A stretch of DNA of 10,465 nucleotides from Hydromicrobium sp964415365 (GCA_964415365.1 CAYPYW010000049.1:1-10465); one strand, 5' to 3'. Shown: positions 1 through 6,773, numbered from the stretch's first letter. The notes: a model not told the origin generated them from the letters alone. A program made the numbers and translations.

Positions 1-253
1 TTTTTATTATTTTAAGTCAGTTTGGAGGTTTACACAAAATTATTTACAGACTCTAGATTATCTTTAAAAACCAAAATATAATTATTCAATTCAACAAGAC
101 TAATACTTCTAGTATCTACTGATTCCAAAGCTGTGGTAAAGAACCTGTTTTTTATTATTTTATAAATAGGATAAACAAAAATAAAACAAACAAATAATAA
201 TGCAGGGGTAAAATATAAAACTAAGATAATTTTTTCAATTGATTAACAATCAT
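1..253 (-). pseudogene. Sugar-type ABC transporter permease (MalF/UgpA-like), N-terminal fragment, broken
   Basis: The minus strand shows the start of a binding-protein-dependent sugar ABC permease. ATG at 251-253 follows AGGA by 5 bases and begins MIVNQLKK. The frame then breaks in an A-run near 230-236, where one base appears to be missing. It resumes with a hydrophobic segment containing LYFTPALLFVCFIFVYPIY, the first membrane helix typical of the family, then the periplasmic stretch ending VELNNYILVFKDN, which matches the conserved 'GLxNYxxxF.D' region of these permeases. A TAA stop follows at 30-32, so only about 75 of the usual 290-310 residues are recognisable. The start lies 23 bases after the methyltransferase stop, an operon-like spacing, so this was probably the uptake gene of the same pathway. 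The family call rests on pattern memory. The two lesions are seen directly. The gene continues beyond the window edge, so more remnants may lie there. Confidence 0.55.
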
Positions 254-276
254 AAAATTCCTATTATCAATTTAAA

Positions 277-1749
277 TTATTTCTTTTCCAATAGGTCCAT
301 TTTTGCATCCTCAAATATTCTTTTCAGCTCTTTTTGTACAGAAGGATCAACTGCTGGTTCACATGGCCAGTTTTTCTTTATTATTTCTTCAGTCTTTCTA
401 ATGGAATTACCCATAGCATTATTATTCATTCCTTCAGAAAACCATTTATTATAACTATCCCTGGAGAAAATTTGAGGTTCCCATAGCTCATCCTTGAAAT
501 TATTAAGAGTGTGCTCATGGGAAATAAAAGTACCACCAATACCAATTTCTTTTATGACATCAAGTGCCAGAGTTTCTTTGTTAACCTCAATCCCTTTAAG
601 AATCCTAGACATATAACTAAAACATTCATTATCTAAAACCAAGCCTTCTAATGTGGAGACTCCAGGATTTGTTCCCATGTGTCCTGCTGCTGAGTATCCA
701 ATAATCCCCCACATCTCCATACCAGAAGCAAGAGCATATGAAAAAGTTGCAGATTTTTCATAACCATATTGAAAATCTGGTGAATTAGAGTCAGAAAGAT
801 GTACATTTCCGGAACTGGGAAATCCATAATAATTTGCTATCTGGACACTTGCTGCAGAAAGTAAAGCCATCTCTGGCGCCCCATATGATATCATTGCATT
901 TCGCATATTCAATGGAGTAGTTAAAACAGGATAAACAATGGGTTGATTTTCATTTAAAGAACTGATTATCATAATCCCTGAAAGTATCTCAGCATTAGAT
1001 AAAGCTAATGCACCTGCTAATGTTACAGGACCGGAACCACCCACAGATAATATTGGCCCAAGAAATATCGGTATTTCGTATTTAGAATATAATTCCATAA
1101 TATCCAGAGTATGTTTACCCCATTTCAAAGGACTAATAGATTCCGCAAAATACATCAGATTTTTTTTCTTCTTTAGATCTTCTTCTGATCCGGCAACAGC
1201 TATTGCCATTTGGAGAATAATTTTTGCAGAGTGTGGATTATAAATCCATGAATTGCATGCTTTTTGTGAATATGTATAAAGTATATACCAGCAATAAATA
1301 TCTAAAATTTCGGTAGGAATGCCTTCAGGTTTAGCAATAACATTATTATTTCCAATATATGGTAAAACATTGCCAAGGATTATTCCACTCATCATCTCTT
1401 TATCTGTGATTTCCCTTCTTTTGAATGTCCTCCAGTCGCACATATCCTGGGTAAAGTTCATCCATAGTTTTAGCTCCCCATCTCCAACCTTAAACTTATT
1501 TCCAAAATAAGAGGGCACGACCTCAAAGTTTTTTGGTGCTTTTTCAATTGATTTTTTTACAAGATTTTTTGGAAATTTAACAACTCTTGCATCAAAATCT
1601 ACATTCGCTCCTTTATTTTTTAATTTTTCTAAAATATCATCATGGGGTATAAAACAACCTACCTCATTTAATATCGATAAACTTGTATTATCTATCTCTA
1701 TTATTTCATCTGGACTAAGAAATTGTAAGTTTCCATGAATTCTTTTCAT
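277..1749 (-). CDS. Trimethylamine methyltransferase (MttB) family protein, non-pyrrolysine type
   Basis: This is a 490-residue MttB-superfamily (COG5598) protein, of the group that moves a methyl group from a quaternary or tertiary amine to a corrinoid protein in the cytoplasm. Visible hallmarks are GPVTLAGALALSNAE near residues 240-255, SDSNSPDFQYGYEK near 319-332, and a C-terminal HTLNNFKDELW...W block with the usual alternating helices. Length is normal for the family. The frame has no internal TAG, so it is a non-pyrrolysine homologue, the group that includes the glycine-betaine methyltransferase MtgB. The true substrate cannot be read from the sequence. I place the start at ATG 1747-1749, because AAGGAG lies just upstream. 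The in-frame TTG at 1764 would put that Shine-Dalgarno inside the gene. Neighbours are broken remnants of the same operon, and no corrinoid protein gene is present. The gene looks intact, but its original promoter context is lost. Confidence 0.9.
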   Translation of the reverse strand: MKRIHGNLQFLSPDEIIEIDNTSLSILNEVGCFIPHDDILEKLKNKGANVDFDARVVKFPKNLVKKSIEKAPKNFEVVPSYFGNKFKVGDGELKLWMNFTQDMCDWRTFKRREITDKEMMSGIILGNVLPYIGNNNVIAKPEGIPTEILDIYCWYILYTYSQKACNSWIYNPHSAKIILQMAIAVAGSEEDLKKKKNLMYFAESISPLKWGKHTLDIMELYSKYEIPIFLGPILSVGGSGPVTLAGALALSNAEILSGIMIISSLNENQPIVYPVLTTPLNMRNAMISYGAPEMALLSAASVQIANYYGFPSSGNVHLSDSNSPDFQYGYEKSATFSYALASGMEMWGIIGYSAAGHMGTNPGVSTLEGLVLDNECFSYMSRILKGIEVNKETLALDVIKEIGIGGTFISHEHTLNNFKDELWEPQIFSRDSYNKWFSEGMNNNAMGNSIRKTEEIIKKNWPCEPAVDPSVQKELKRIFEDAKMDLLEKK

Positions 1750-1757
1750 TTTTCTCC

Positions 1758-2101
1758 TTAACAATTAAAAAGATTAACACAATAATCTAAATTTCTCGGA
1801 TTAGTGGGATTAATTCCTTTTTCCCTTGCTGATTTTAGATCAATTGTACCTACCTCTATTACATAACAAGCAATTATTTTACATTTTGTAAGAATATTTA
1901 TTACCTTTTCTCTATTTTTGCATAATAGTTAATTATTACTTCGGAGTCTATTAATTCATCTTTAATCTCTGTCACATCTTTAACCTGAAGTTTTTTAAAA
2001 ATTATATTGCCTTTTAAATTATTTCTTATTATTTTTTCTTTAGTTACTGATTCACTTTCGGGATTATCAGTTACTATTATTTTAAAAATATTTCGATTCA
2101 A
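1758..2101 (-). pseudogene. D-2-hydroxyacid dehydrogenase (CtBP/phosphoglycerate dehydrogenase-like), frameshifted and truncated
   Basis: A TTG start at 2099-2101 is preceded by AAAGGA and overlaps the end of the upstream regulator by 20 bases. The first 66 codons read as the N-terminal substrate-binding half of a D-isomer 2-hydroxyacid dehydrogenase: FKIIVTDNPES, then SEVIINYYAKIEK. The frame ends in TAA TAA at 1898-1903. Moving to the neighbouring frame (one base lost near 1908-1912) recovers KVINILTKCKIIACYVIEVG and then TIDLKSAREKGINPTN and DYCVN, which are family motifs although several conserved residues are changed (for example 'ARYGIGVD' reads ACYVIEVG). Homology stops abruptly at about 1770, where the Rossmann NAD-binding domain should continue, and the methyltransferase Shine-Dalgarno follows within 20 bases. 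About two thirds of the gene is deleted. It probably acted with the methyltransferase in one catabolic pathway, which is inferred from gene order. Confidence 0.75.
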
Positions 2102-2803
2102 CTTTATTTTCCTTTAAAAAATCTTTTAAGATAGCTTCTTCAATATCATCCAAATGTTCTTCCACCTTCTTTTCGCTAAAGGTATGTTCTTTCTCGATAT
2201 TGCATTAAATATCTCTTTATGGTAATTTAATGCCCCCTTAAGTTCTCCTGATTTACTAATAACTTCACATTGGTGTTTTATATATAAATTTCTAATCATT
2301 TATGTTACTTTTGATAATATATTATTTTTTAGTAAATTTATATATCAGCATATGGAAAGCAATATCGTGTTCAATAAAATTTTTATGACAATCAATATTT
2401 TTTCACTTTCATTGATCTCTAGATTTAATAAATCTAATTCTTCTTTCTTAATATTTTTTTGCTTTTTCTATTGTATATAATTCAAGCATTTTCCTAAGTT
2501 CTAATAATTCTATTATCTCTTTTTTTCTAAAAATAGAAAAGATGTTAAATTATTTAAGTACTTGTCTATACTGAATTTACTTATATACCTTCCTGAACCA
2601 AGTTCCTCTTTTATTAAACCAAAGTTTTCTATGCTATTTAATACTCCCCTCTAAAGTACCCACCTGCTCTTATTAATTAATTTATTAAGTTCTTTTTCTG
2701 AAGGTTACATATCTCCTGGTTTTAATGTCTGATCTAAAATTAAATTATAGATTTGTTTAATTGCAGCACTAGATAAATTATCAGCTTTAACACTTTTAAA
2801 TAA
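2082..2803 (-). pseudogene. GntR-family (FadR subfamily, FCD domain) transcriptional regulator, multiply broken
   Basis: No single frame is long, but joining frames on the minus strand rebuilds a complete FadR-type regulator of about 230 residues. The winged-helix part reads LSSAAIKQIYNLILDQTLKP, then GDM-stop-PSEKELNKLI, SRWVL-stop and SIENFGLIKEELGSGRYI. The effector part reads LLELRKMLELYTIEKA, EELDLLNLEI, the FCD metal-site motif FIEHDIAFHMLIY, then MIRNLYIKHQCEVISKSGEL, NYHKEIFNAIS and EEHLDDIEEAIL. Lesions are TAA at 2705-2707, TAG at 2651-2653, a frameshift in an A-run near 2515-2520, others near 2440, 2385 and 2300, and a one-base loss near 2170. The expected start is not visible; TTA stands where ATG would be expected near 2803. 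The last frame ends at 2082, overlapping the dehydrogenase start, so the regulator probably headed and controlled this operon. Confidence 0.85.
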
Positions 2804-2828
2804 GACACTGAAATACTCTTTTTTAGGG

Positions 2829-2844
2829 TGTCTCAAATGTCTCA
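2829..2844. repeat. Tandem TGTCTCA motif at the edge of the regulator pseudogene
   Basis: TGTCTCA occurs twice, separated by AA. It sits just upstream of the first recognisable codons of the regulator pseudogene and just after the stop of the broken frame to its right. Short tandem motifs like this are common at insertion-sequence ends, and the position at a junction between unrelated remnants would fit. No transposase or partner end was found in the window, so an insertion-sequence origin is only a suggestion. Confidence 0.3.
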
Positions 2845-3064
2845 TTCATGCATGGATGTTATAAAATACTTGACAAGCCATTCTAGGACTCATTTAATCC
2901 TGACCACAACGCTCAGCCACTTGTCATTTTTATAACCAAAATCAAGTGCTTCAAAGTTGTTTTTTAGAGTTGCTCATTTTCAAATTTCTACCAGCGTTTT
3001 CATCCACCTGGCCACTGGTATAAATTTCAAGGTCTGCGTCCTCAATCATTTCTTTTATTTCCAT
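2842..3064 (-). pseudogene. Unrecognised broken reading frame
   Basis: On the minus strand ATG at 3062-3064 opens a 37-codon frame that includes MEIKEMIEDADLEIYTSGQV and stops at 2951-2953. Changing frame near 2958 gives another coding-looking stretch, NFEALDFGYKNDKWLSVVV, then a TGA at 2890-2892 and a final short stretch ending at TGA 2842-2844. One frameshift and one stop would turn this into a single product of about 73 residues. The first 20 residues faintly recall the N-terminus of DRTGG-domain proteins, but the remainder does not support that and I do not assign a family. There is no good ribosome binding site. The rest of 2804-3236 holds nothing further that I can identify on the minus strand; the plus strand holds the leader of the permease gene. 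Confidence 0.3.
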
Positions 3065-3182
3065 GATCTCTATTAAAAATCGGCTGAAAATTTTACAATT
3101 AAATAGAAGCCTACAGAGTCAGAAGTGATAAAAGATAATTGCTGTTTCAATATAAGGGTTTAATTTATAAAATATTACTAAT

Positions 3183-3197
3183 TGTATTTAAAATACA
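3183..3197. promoter_or_regulatory. Perfect 15-base palindrome, candidate operator of the permease gene
   Basis: TGTATTT-A-AAATACA is an exact inverted repeat around a central A, ending 39 bases before the permease start. It overlaps a possible -10 element (TAAAAT, 3189-3194), so a dimeric repressor bound here could block transcription. No regulator gene is adjacent. The pure A/T-rich composition means chance is a real alternative. Confidence 0.4.
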
Positions 3198-3236
3198 GTC
3201 TTTAAGTAATTAAATCCTAAAGATGGAGAAAGGACT

Positions 3237-3761
3237 ATGAGCATAAGTAGGAGGAAATCACAAATGTTAATATCAACATCGATAATGGGGGCAATAGCTA
3301 TAGCACTGGTACTAGTCGGTTATTTTAAGGGACAGGGTCAGCATATAACCGGTCTGAAAGCAGCCTTGAATATGACTATCGAAATACTACCACTGCTTAT
3401 TTTTGCCTTTATTATAGCTGGAATGATACAGGTATTGGTTCCGATGGAAATAATTTCCAGGTGGATTGGAGAAGGTTCTGGGCTAAGGGGCATATTTATA
3501 GGAACTGCTGCAGGGGGTATCATGCCTGGAGGGCCCTATGTGAGCTTACCTTTGGCAGGTGGTTTTTTAAGGACTGGCGCAAGTGTTGGGACTATGGTTG
3601 CTTTTCTGACTGGATGGTCATTATGGGCAATTGGAAGATTACCAATGGATATAGGAATATTGGGGTGGAAGTTTACACTTGTACGCCTGGCATGTACATT
3701 CTTTTTCCCGCCACTAGCAGGTTTATTAGCCAATGCATTGTTCGGAAAGCTTAATTTCTGA
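3237..3761 (+). CDS. Half-size permease of the ArsP/DUF318 (COG0701) family
   Basis: This 174-residue integral membrane protein has about five hydrophobic segments (roughly residues 11-29, 47-69, 84-107, 115-133 and 141-168). The central block IGEGSGLRGIFIGTAAGG (about 77-94), followed by IMPGGPYVSLPLAGG, is the signature of the COG0701 permeases, which include the methylarsenite exporter ArsP and proteins suggested to export metals. Full-length members have about 300 or more residues and 8-10 helices. This is one repeat unit, a size seen for stand-alone half permeases that often occur as adjacent pairs. No second half follows here, so it may act as a homodimer or with a partner elsewhere. 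ATG at 3237 is preceded by GGAG at an 8-base spacing. A palindrome lies upstream. Substrate is unknown. The protein looks intact, in contrast to the pseudogenes to its left. Confidence 0.8.
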   Translation: MSISRRKSQMLISTSIMGAIAIALVLVGYFKGQGQHITGLKAALNMTIEILPLLIFAFIIAGMIQVLVPMEIISRWIGEGSGLRGIFIGTAAGGIMPGGPYVSLPLAGGFLRTGASVGTMVAFLTGWSLWAIGRLPMDIGILGWKFTLVRLACTFFFPPLAGLLANALFGKLNF

Positions 3762-3842
3762 TTTTTAAATCTTTTTAAAAACACGCCTTAGAGGTAAATT
3801 AAATTTAAAATTTTTTATATTTTTGATATCTTAGGACATATG

Positions 3843-4223
3843 CTATGAAGCTAATTCAAGATTAGCCTTTAATATGTTTATTTGAGAAGATGATTCAATA
3901 ATACCATAGTAATATCTAGTTCTTAAATCGTTCAATATCTCCGGCCACCCTGTGCAGTGGTATAGTGAAATACTCAATATGTTATTGTTTTTAATAATTT
4001 TAATATTATAATTGTAGACACTTACTAAGAGATTATCTGTATTATAATTTAGTATTAATATAAGATTAATTGATACAAAAAAAATAAAAACGGAATCGTC
4101 TAATATATCTGTGAAAACTGCAAAGGCATAATGTTTGAATTGCTTAAGAATGCATATTAAATCTTTAAAGGTATGAAATTGATCATTTAAATAAAGGAGG
4201 CTAAATTGGATAAAAAGAAAATG
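3843..4223 (-). pseudogene. Long open frame without a start codon, carrying repeat copy F at its 3' end
   Basis: The minus strand is open for 127 codons from the stop at 4224-4226 to TAG at 3843-3845. This is long for such AT-rich DNA and is unlikely to be chance. No ATG, GTG or well-placed TTG opens it, and its 5' part runs antisense into the first bases of the DsrE-like gene, so it looks like the truncated 3' portion of a gene. Recognisable stretches are FKHYAFAVFTDILDDS, NTDNLLVSVYNYNIKI, SISLYHCTGWPEILND, and the end SSSQINILKANLELAS. The last 35 codons align with the peptides encoded by repeat copies G and H: W-L/P-x-I-L-N-D-L-R-T, then aromatic pairs and E-L-N-L-x-F-A. I do not recognise the family. 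This may be the parent gene from which the dispersed 3'-end copies derive. Confidence 0.4.
3985..4012 (+). promoter_or_regulatory. Possible promoter upstream of the DsrE-like gene
   Basis: TTGTTT (3985-3990) and TATAAT (4007-4012) are 16 bases apart in the plus direction. A second TATAAT lies at 4043-4048 without a good -35. The leader to the gene at 4206 would be about 190 bases, which is long, and such AT-rich sequence yields this pattern by chance. Confidence 0.25.
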
Positions 4224-4577
4224 TTATATGTTCAAACAAGCGGGCCAGATGAACCCAGGAAGTTATATGCACCTTTCATTTTAGCCCAAGTTGCAGTTGA
4301 TTCTAATATTGAACCTACTATTTATTTTTTAGGTGAAGGGATACATGTGGTTAAAAAAGGAATACCAGATAAAATAAAGTTAGGAAATTTTGATGTTTTA
4401 AAAAATATAATAGATAGAACAGTAGAGAGAGGAGCCAAACTTCTGGTATGTTCCCACAGTATGAGAATTTGGGGTGAACATTTGACTCCTGATGACTTTA
4501 TTGAAGGGGTGGAAGTAGCAGGAGCTGCTACTTTAAATAGCCTAGTGCTTGAATATGATGGTACTATGTGGTTTTAG
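4206..4577 (+). CDS. DsrE/DsrF-like family protein
   Basis: This 123-residue soluble protein has the alternating beta/alpha pattern of the DsrE fold (Pfam DsrE, sulfur-relay relatives). It has an N-terminal strand (KKMLYVQTSG), a helix beginning EPRKLYAPFILAQVAVD, a strand followed by a loop (TIYFLGEGIHVVKKG), and a second strand ending in the conserved position of the family's sulfur-carrying cysteine (LLVCSHSMRIWG, Cys82). It has only that one cysteine, so at most it could act as a persulfide carrier or binding protein. Start: TTG at 4206, five bases after AAAGGAGG, a strong site. There is no in-frame ATG before residue 6. No TusA, DsrF/H or sulfurtransferase gene lies nearby. The protein is intact and sits between repeat copies F and E, so it looks like a stand-alone accessory gene. 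Family call fairly sure; function unknown. Confidence 0.75.
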   Translation: MDKKKMLYVQTSGPDEPRKLYAPFILAQVAVDSNIEPTIYFLGEGIHVVKKGIPDKIKLGNFDVLKNIIDRTVERGAKLLVCSHSMRIWGEHLTPDDFIEGVEVAGAATLNSLVLEYDGTMWF

Positions 4578-4585
4578 ATTATAAC

Positions 4586-4640
4586 TTATAAAATGCAATA
4601 ATTCTTATTTTAACACCATCCACAGTGCTCTAGCTATTTA
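4586..4640 (-). repeat. Dispersed repeat family, copy E (degenerate)
   Basis: This copy aligns with copy A over about 41 bases, ending in the shared ATCCACAGTG...AGCTATT boundary. On the minus strand it reads STVDGVKIRIIAFYKL then a stop, which matches the V-D-x-x-K/R-T/I-R/T-I-L series of copies B and C. It lies directly after the DsrE-like gene. The stretch 4641-4749 to its right holds nothing I can identify. Confidence 0.45.
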
Positions 4641-4749
4641 TATACTTAGTACCAACTTTTTGGGCAATAGGTATTATTTTTGAACAATCACTCATATGGC
4701 TATATTATAAATATTACTTTTAGTTAAAAATAATATTGAAGTGATAAGA

Positions 4750-4899
4750 ATAGAATTTGGTTCTAATCCTCTTATCCCAGCCAAAGTTTCAATTCATTAT
4801 GAAGCAAATACTAAATTAAGTTCTTCTACCTTATGCTTAAAACTCATTATTTCTTCATAATAAAAAGTTCTTAAATCGTTCAATATCCCCAGCCAAAAG
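4750..4899 (-). repeat. Dispersed repeat family, copy G (150 bases, paired with copy H)
   Basis: The whole 150 bases align with 8990-9139. The central 74 bases (4797-4870) differ at only about six positions from that copy. The right edge carries the family boundary CCAGCCAA (4890-4897), and a second partial boundary CCCAGCCAAAG lies at 4776-4786. On the minus strand it reads W-L-G-I-L-N-D-L-R-T then FYYEEIMSFKHKVEELNL and ends VFAS-stop. The frame is closed by a TGA a few codons upstream, so it is a fragment. It lies in the convergent gap between the DsrE-like gene and the zinc-ribbon gene. The remainder up to 5005 has no feature I can support. Confidence 0.7.
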
Positions 4900-5005
4900 A
4901 TATAAATAACTCATTATGAAATTACAAAATTAATCTTAATCTTTTGTAACTAATACAGTAGTTGTTTTAATTAATATGTCTTTTTGTAATATTGTCTTAG
5001 ATAAT

Positions 5006-5530
5006 TTACCCCTCATAATGCAAATATTTTTTAGCCAGAGGATGGTTTATTCTTTTCCATAGAACAGCACCTATTATTGTCCCGATAAAAAACCAGAGCA
5101 TCGTAATAACTAGCATAGCCCTGGTGAAAGGAACTGAAAATGGCTTTCTTTTAATTAGGCCAATAAGAGGAATAACAAAGAGAGCAATCCAGAAACCAAA
5201 CCCTATTATAATACCAAAAAATGACCCTATTTTCTCAGCAGTGTTAGAAAAATTGGTTGGTTGTGTAAAAATGGAAATTGGTGTTGCTATAAGGCCCAGT
5301 CCAAAGACCACTATTACGAACCAGAACCACACCTTAATACCTGAAAGCTGCCTGATACCTTCATTGATCTCCTCCTGTTCGGTCAAAACCCTTTCAGAAG
5401 CCGTTGTTTTTAGCTCTTTTACCTGCATCCCACAATAAGGGCATACTACAGCTTCCTTTTTTATAGGTTTTGCACAGCTGGGACAATATATCTCGTCCAG
5501 TTTTTTTAACGAGATTGTTTCCTCTTCCAT
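5006..5530 (-). CDS. Zinc-ribbon membrane protein of unknown function
   Basis: This 174-residue protein has an N-terminal zinc ribbon with two CPxC knuckles (Cys16, Cys19, Cys30, Cys33; YCPSC...VCPYCGMQVKEL). A short charged, probably helical linker (about 41-65) follows, then three membrane helices (about 66-87, 101-126 and 136-157) and a basic cytoplasmic tail. This architecture, zinc ribbon plus a few helices, is widespread in bacterial proteins of unknown role; the ribbon probably lies in the cytoplasm and may bind protein or nucleic acid. ATG at 5530 has an excellent AGGAGGT seven bases upstream. A TATAAT-like element lies about 90 bases further upstream on the same strand (in 5610-5625) with a poor -35. 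It is divergent from the lipoprotein gene at 6066, with 535 bases between. It is intact and has no adjacent partner on its strand. Confidence 0.8.
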   Translation of the reverse strand: MEEETISLKKLDEIYCPSCAKPIKKEAVVCPYCGMQVKELKTTASERVLTEQEEINEGIRQLSGIKVWFWFVIVVFGLGLIATPISIFTQPTNFSNTAEKIGSFFGIIIGFGFWIALFVIPLIGLIKRKPFSVPFTRAMLVITMLWFFIGTIIGAVLWKRINHPLAKKYLHYEG

Positions 5531-5684
5531 AGATCTTACCTCCTGTCATTTGATAAAAATTACTACCTCTATTAGATGAACCAATCTATTGTAGTTACCA
5601 AATTCAATAGTTTTATTATATTTCTATTACAATAAATTTTAGCAATTTACACATAAAGCATCAATAACTATTTACTCACTTTTC

Positions 5685-5964
5685 ATGGGAGATCTTATTG
5701 CCCTCATTATGGATGCAAATATGACACTTAAAAGCTTCCTTGGCTTGATTAAGCAACAGCTGCATTTGCTATTTGATGGCTTTACTCCTCTGTACCCAGA
5801 CAACCCGGGAGGTAATAATTTCAGTAGTTGCTGTGATAGATGGAAGTTCAATGATATTTCTTAGATACTTTGTGGATGTTTTTTACACCTTCGTAGGAAT
5901 TAGCGGACTTGTGCTTGTAATCTTTTTCCGCTATCGGAAAGACATCTCCTGCTCCCCCCACTAA
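5685..5964 (+). pseudogene. Possible frameshifted small membrane protein, unrecognised
   Basis: In the 535-base divergent gap, two plus-strand frames look coding and join end to end. ATG at 5685 opens a 59-codon frame (MGDLIALIMDANMTLKSFLG, then LLFDGFTPLYPDN). A frame one base over continues from about 5811 with REVIISVVAVIDGSSMIFL, a hydrophobic helix FVGISGLVLVIFF and a basic end RYRKD, stopping at 5962-5964. An extra C in the ACCCGGG run near 5808-5813 would explain the break, giving about 92 residues. There is no Shine-Dalgarno at either start. Both halves lack matches in my memory. The alternative is chance open frames. Nothing else in 5531-6065 is identifiable apart from upstream signals of the two flanking genes. 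Confidence 0.3.
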
Positions 5965-6065
5965 AATAAAAGCCGTCTTAAAAAAAGAGTAAAACAAATG
6001 AAGAATTTTTTCAATTTTAGACCGATAATGATATGATTAATAAAATTCTTTTATAGTGCAAACTG

Positions 6066-6602
6066 TTGAAGGGGGCCAATACGAGAAATAAAGAACTTTA
6101 TTTAGTACTTACTATTTTCTCATTATTAGTATTTTGCACTATGGCTTTGCTGTCTATAGGATGTTATATAATAGATCCACAGTACCGTGCTATAGTAGAC
6201 GAGGAGGAGGAGAGGGAAAAGGAAGAGCGTGAGGCAGAACTGGAAGAGGCAGCTGGTGAAGAAGAGAAGTCTTTCCCAGATGAACCGATTACCTACACTG
6301 GTAATATAAGTGGGCTTCCTATTACTCTGACAGTTAATTTTAAGACTACAGAAGTTACGGGTTCAATGCCAAGTCCTGTAAAAAGTTATCCTGATTTTAT
6401 CGTTACTGACGGAAAGATAGATTTAGACACTTTAGCGATAACTGCTAATTTTTCCGGGGTTAGGGAAATGGATTCAGATGGAAATGTAATTCAAACGTCA
6501 TGGTTTACCATAACTGGAAAAATTAGTGATGATTTAAGCACGGTTAATGGAGAAATACTAAATGATGAAGGCGAAAGCGGAGAATTTACTGCTACTAGAT
6601 AA
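6066..6602 (+). CDS. Glu-rich lipoprotein of unknown function
   Basis: This 178-residue predicted lipoprotein begins with a basic N-terminus and a hydrophobic segment (about 11-32), then lipobox LLSIGC with Cys33 as the likely lipidated residue. A strongly charged linker follows (EEEEREKEEREAELEEAAG, about 47-65), and then a beta-rich domain to the end (YTGNISGLPITLTVNF, FTITGKISDDLS, GEFTATR). That domain has the regular strand-turn pattern of a small extracytoplasmic beta domain, but I recognise no family. The only in-frame upstream start is TTG at 6066. It has no Shine-Dalgarno, and a -10-like TATAGT ends eight bases before it, so a short or absent leader is possible. It is one of three lipoproteins of this design within 2.3 kb. 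Confidence 0.7.
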   Translation: MKGANTRNKELYLVLTIFSLLVFCTMALLSIGCYIIDPQYRAIVDEEEEREKEEREAELEEAAGEEEKSFPDEPITYTGNISGLPITLTVNFKTTEVTGSMPSPVKSYPDFIVTDGKIDLDTLAITANFSGVREMDSDGNVIQTSWFTITGKISDDLSTVNGEILNDEGESGEFTATR

Positions 6603-6634
6603 TATTTATAATTAAGAGAAACTGCCCAATATAT

Positions 6635-6708
6635 GAATTCTGGTATAAAAATATCCTCACTATAAATCATTATTACTGTTCTAACATTGCACAAAGTGGC
6701 CGGCTATT
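6635..6708 (-). repeat. Dispersed repeat family, copy A
   Basis: The left part, CTGGTATAAAAATATCCTCA, is almost identical to copy B, and the right part ends GTGGCCGGCTATT. On the minus strand it reads PATLCNVRTVIMIYSEDIFI then PEF, aligned with copies B and C. The W at the boundary is lost. It lies between two convergent lipoprotein genes. The bases 6709-6773 after it show no terminator hairpin. Confidence 0.65.
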
Positions 6709-6773
6709 GATAATCAGTGACCCCTAATTAAAAAAGCGTAAATATAAGGCTATATGGGTCTATACCAATTTTT

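Noticed and set aside
277..1749. A pyrrolysine-containing MttB.
   Set aside because: The frame is uninterrupted, with no in-frame TAG.
3750..3780. A terminator after the permease gene (GATTT/AAATC followed by T-rich sequence).
   Set aside because: The stem is five A/T-rich pairs with almost no loop, too weak to call. No convincing intrinsic terminator was found anywhere in the window.
3338..3784. Three alternative open frames overlapping the permease.
   Set aside because: They lie within a clearly coding gene, have no ribosome binding sites and no family features.
3843..3960. Resemblance of the repeat-encoded tail (W-x-x-I-L-N-D-L-R-T-x-Y-Y) to the C-terminal helix of TolC-type outer membrane proteins.
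   Set aside because: The similarity is limited to generic amphipathic helix spacing, and the upstream part of the open frame does not look like TolC.
4759..4784. A tRNA 3'-end look-alike: GGTTCTAATCC followed later by CCCAGCCA resembles a T-loop plus acceptor end and CCA.
   Set aside because: The 5' strand of the T-stem does not pair, no anticodon or D arm lies upstream, and other copies of the repeat lose the T-loop pattern.
6491..6694. A separate 67-residue minus-strand gene.
   Set aside because: Its 5' part is repeat copy A and the rest runs antisense through the end of the lipoprotein gene at 6066; there is no start with a ribosome binding site.
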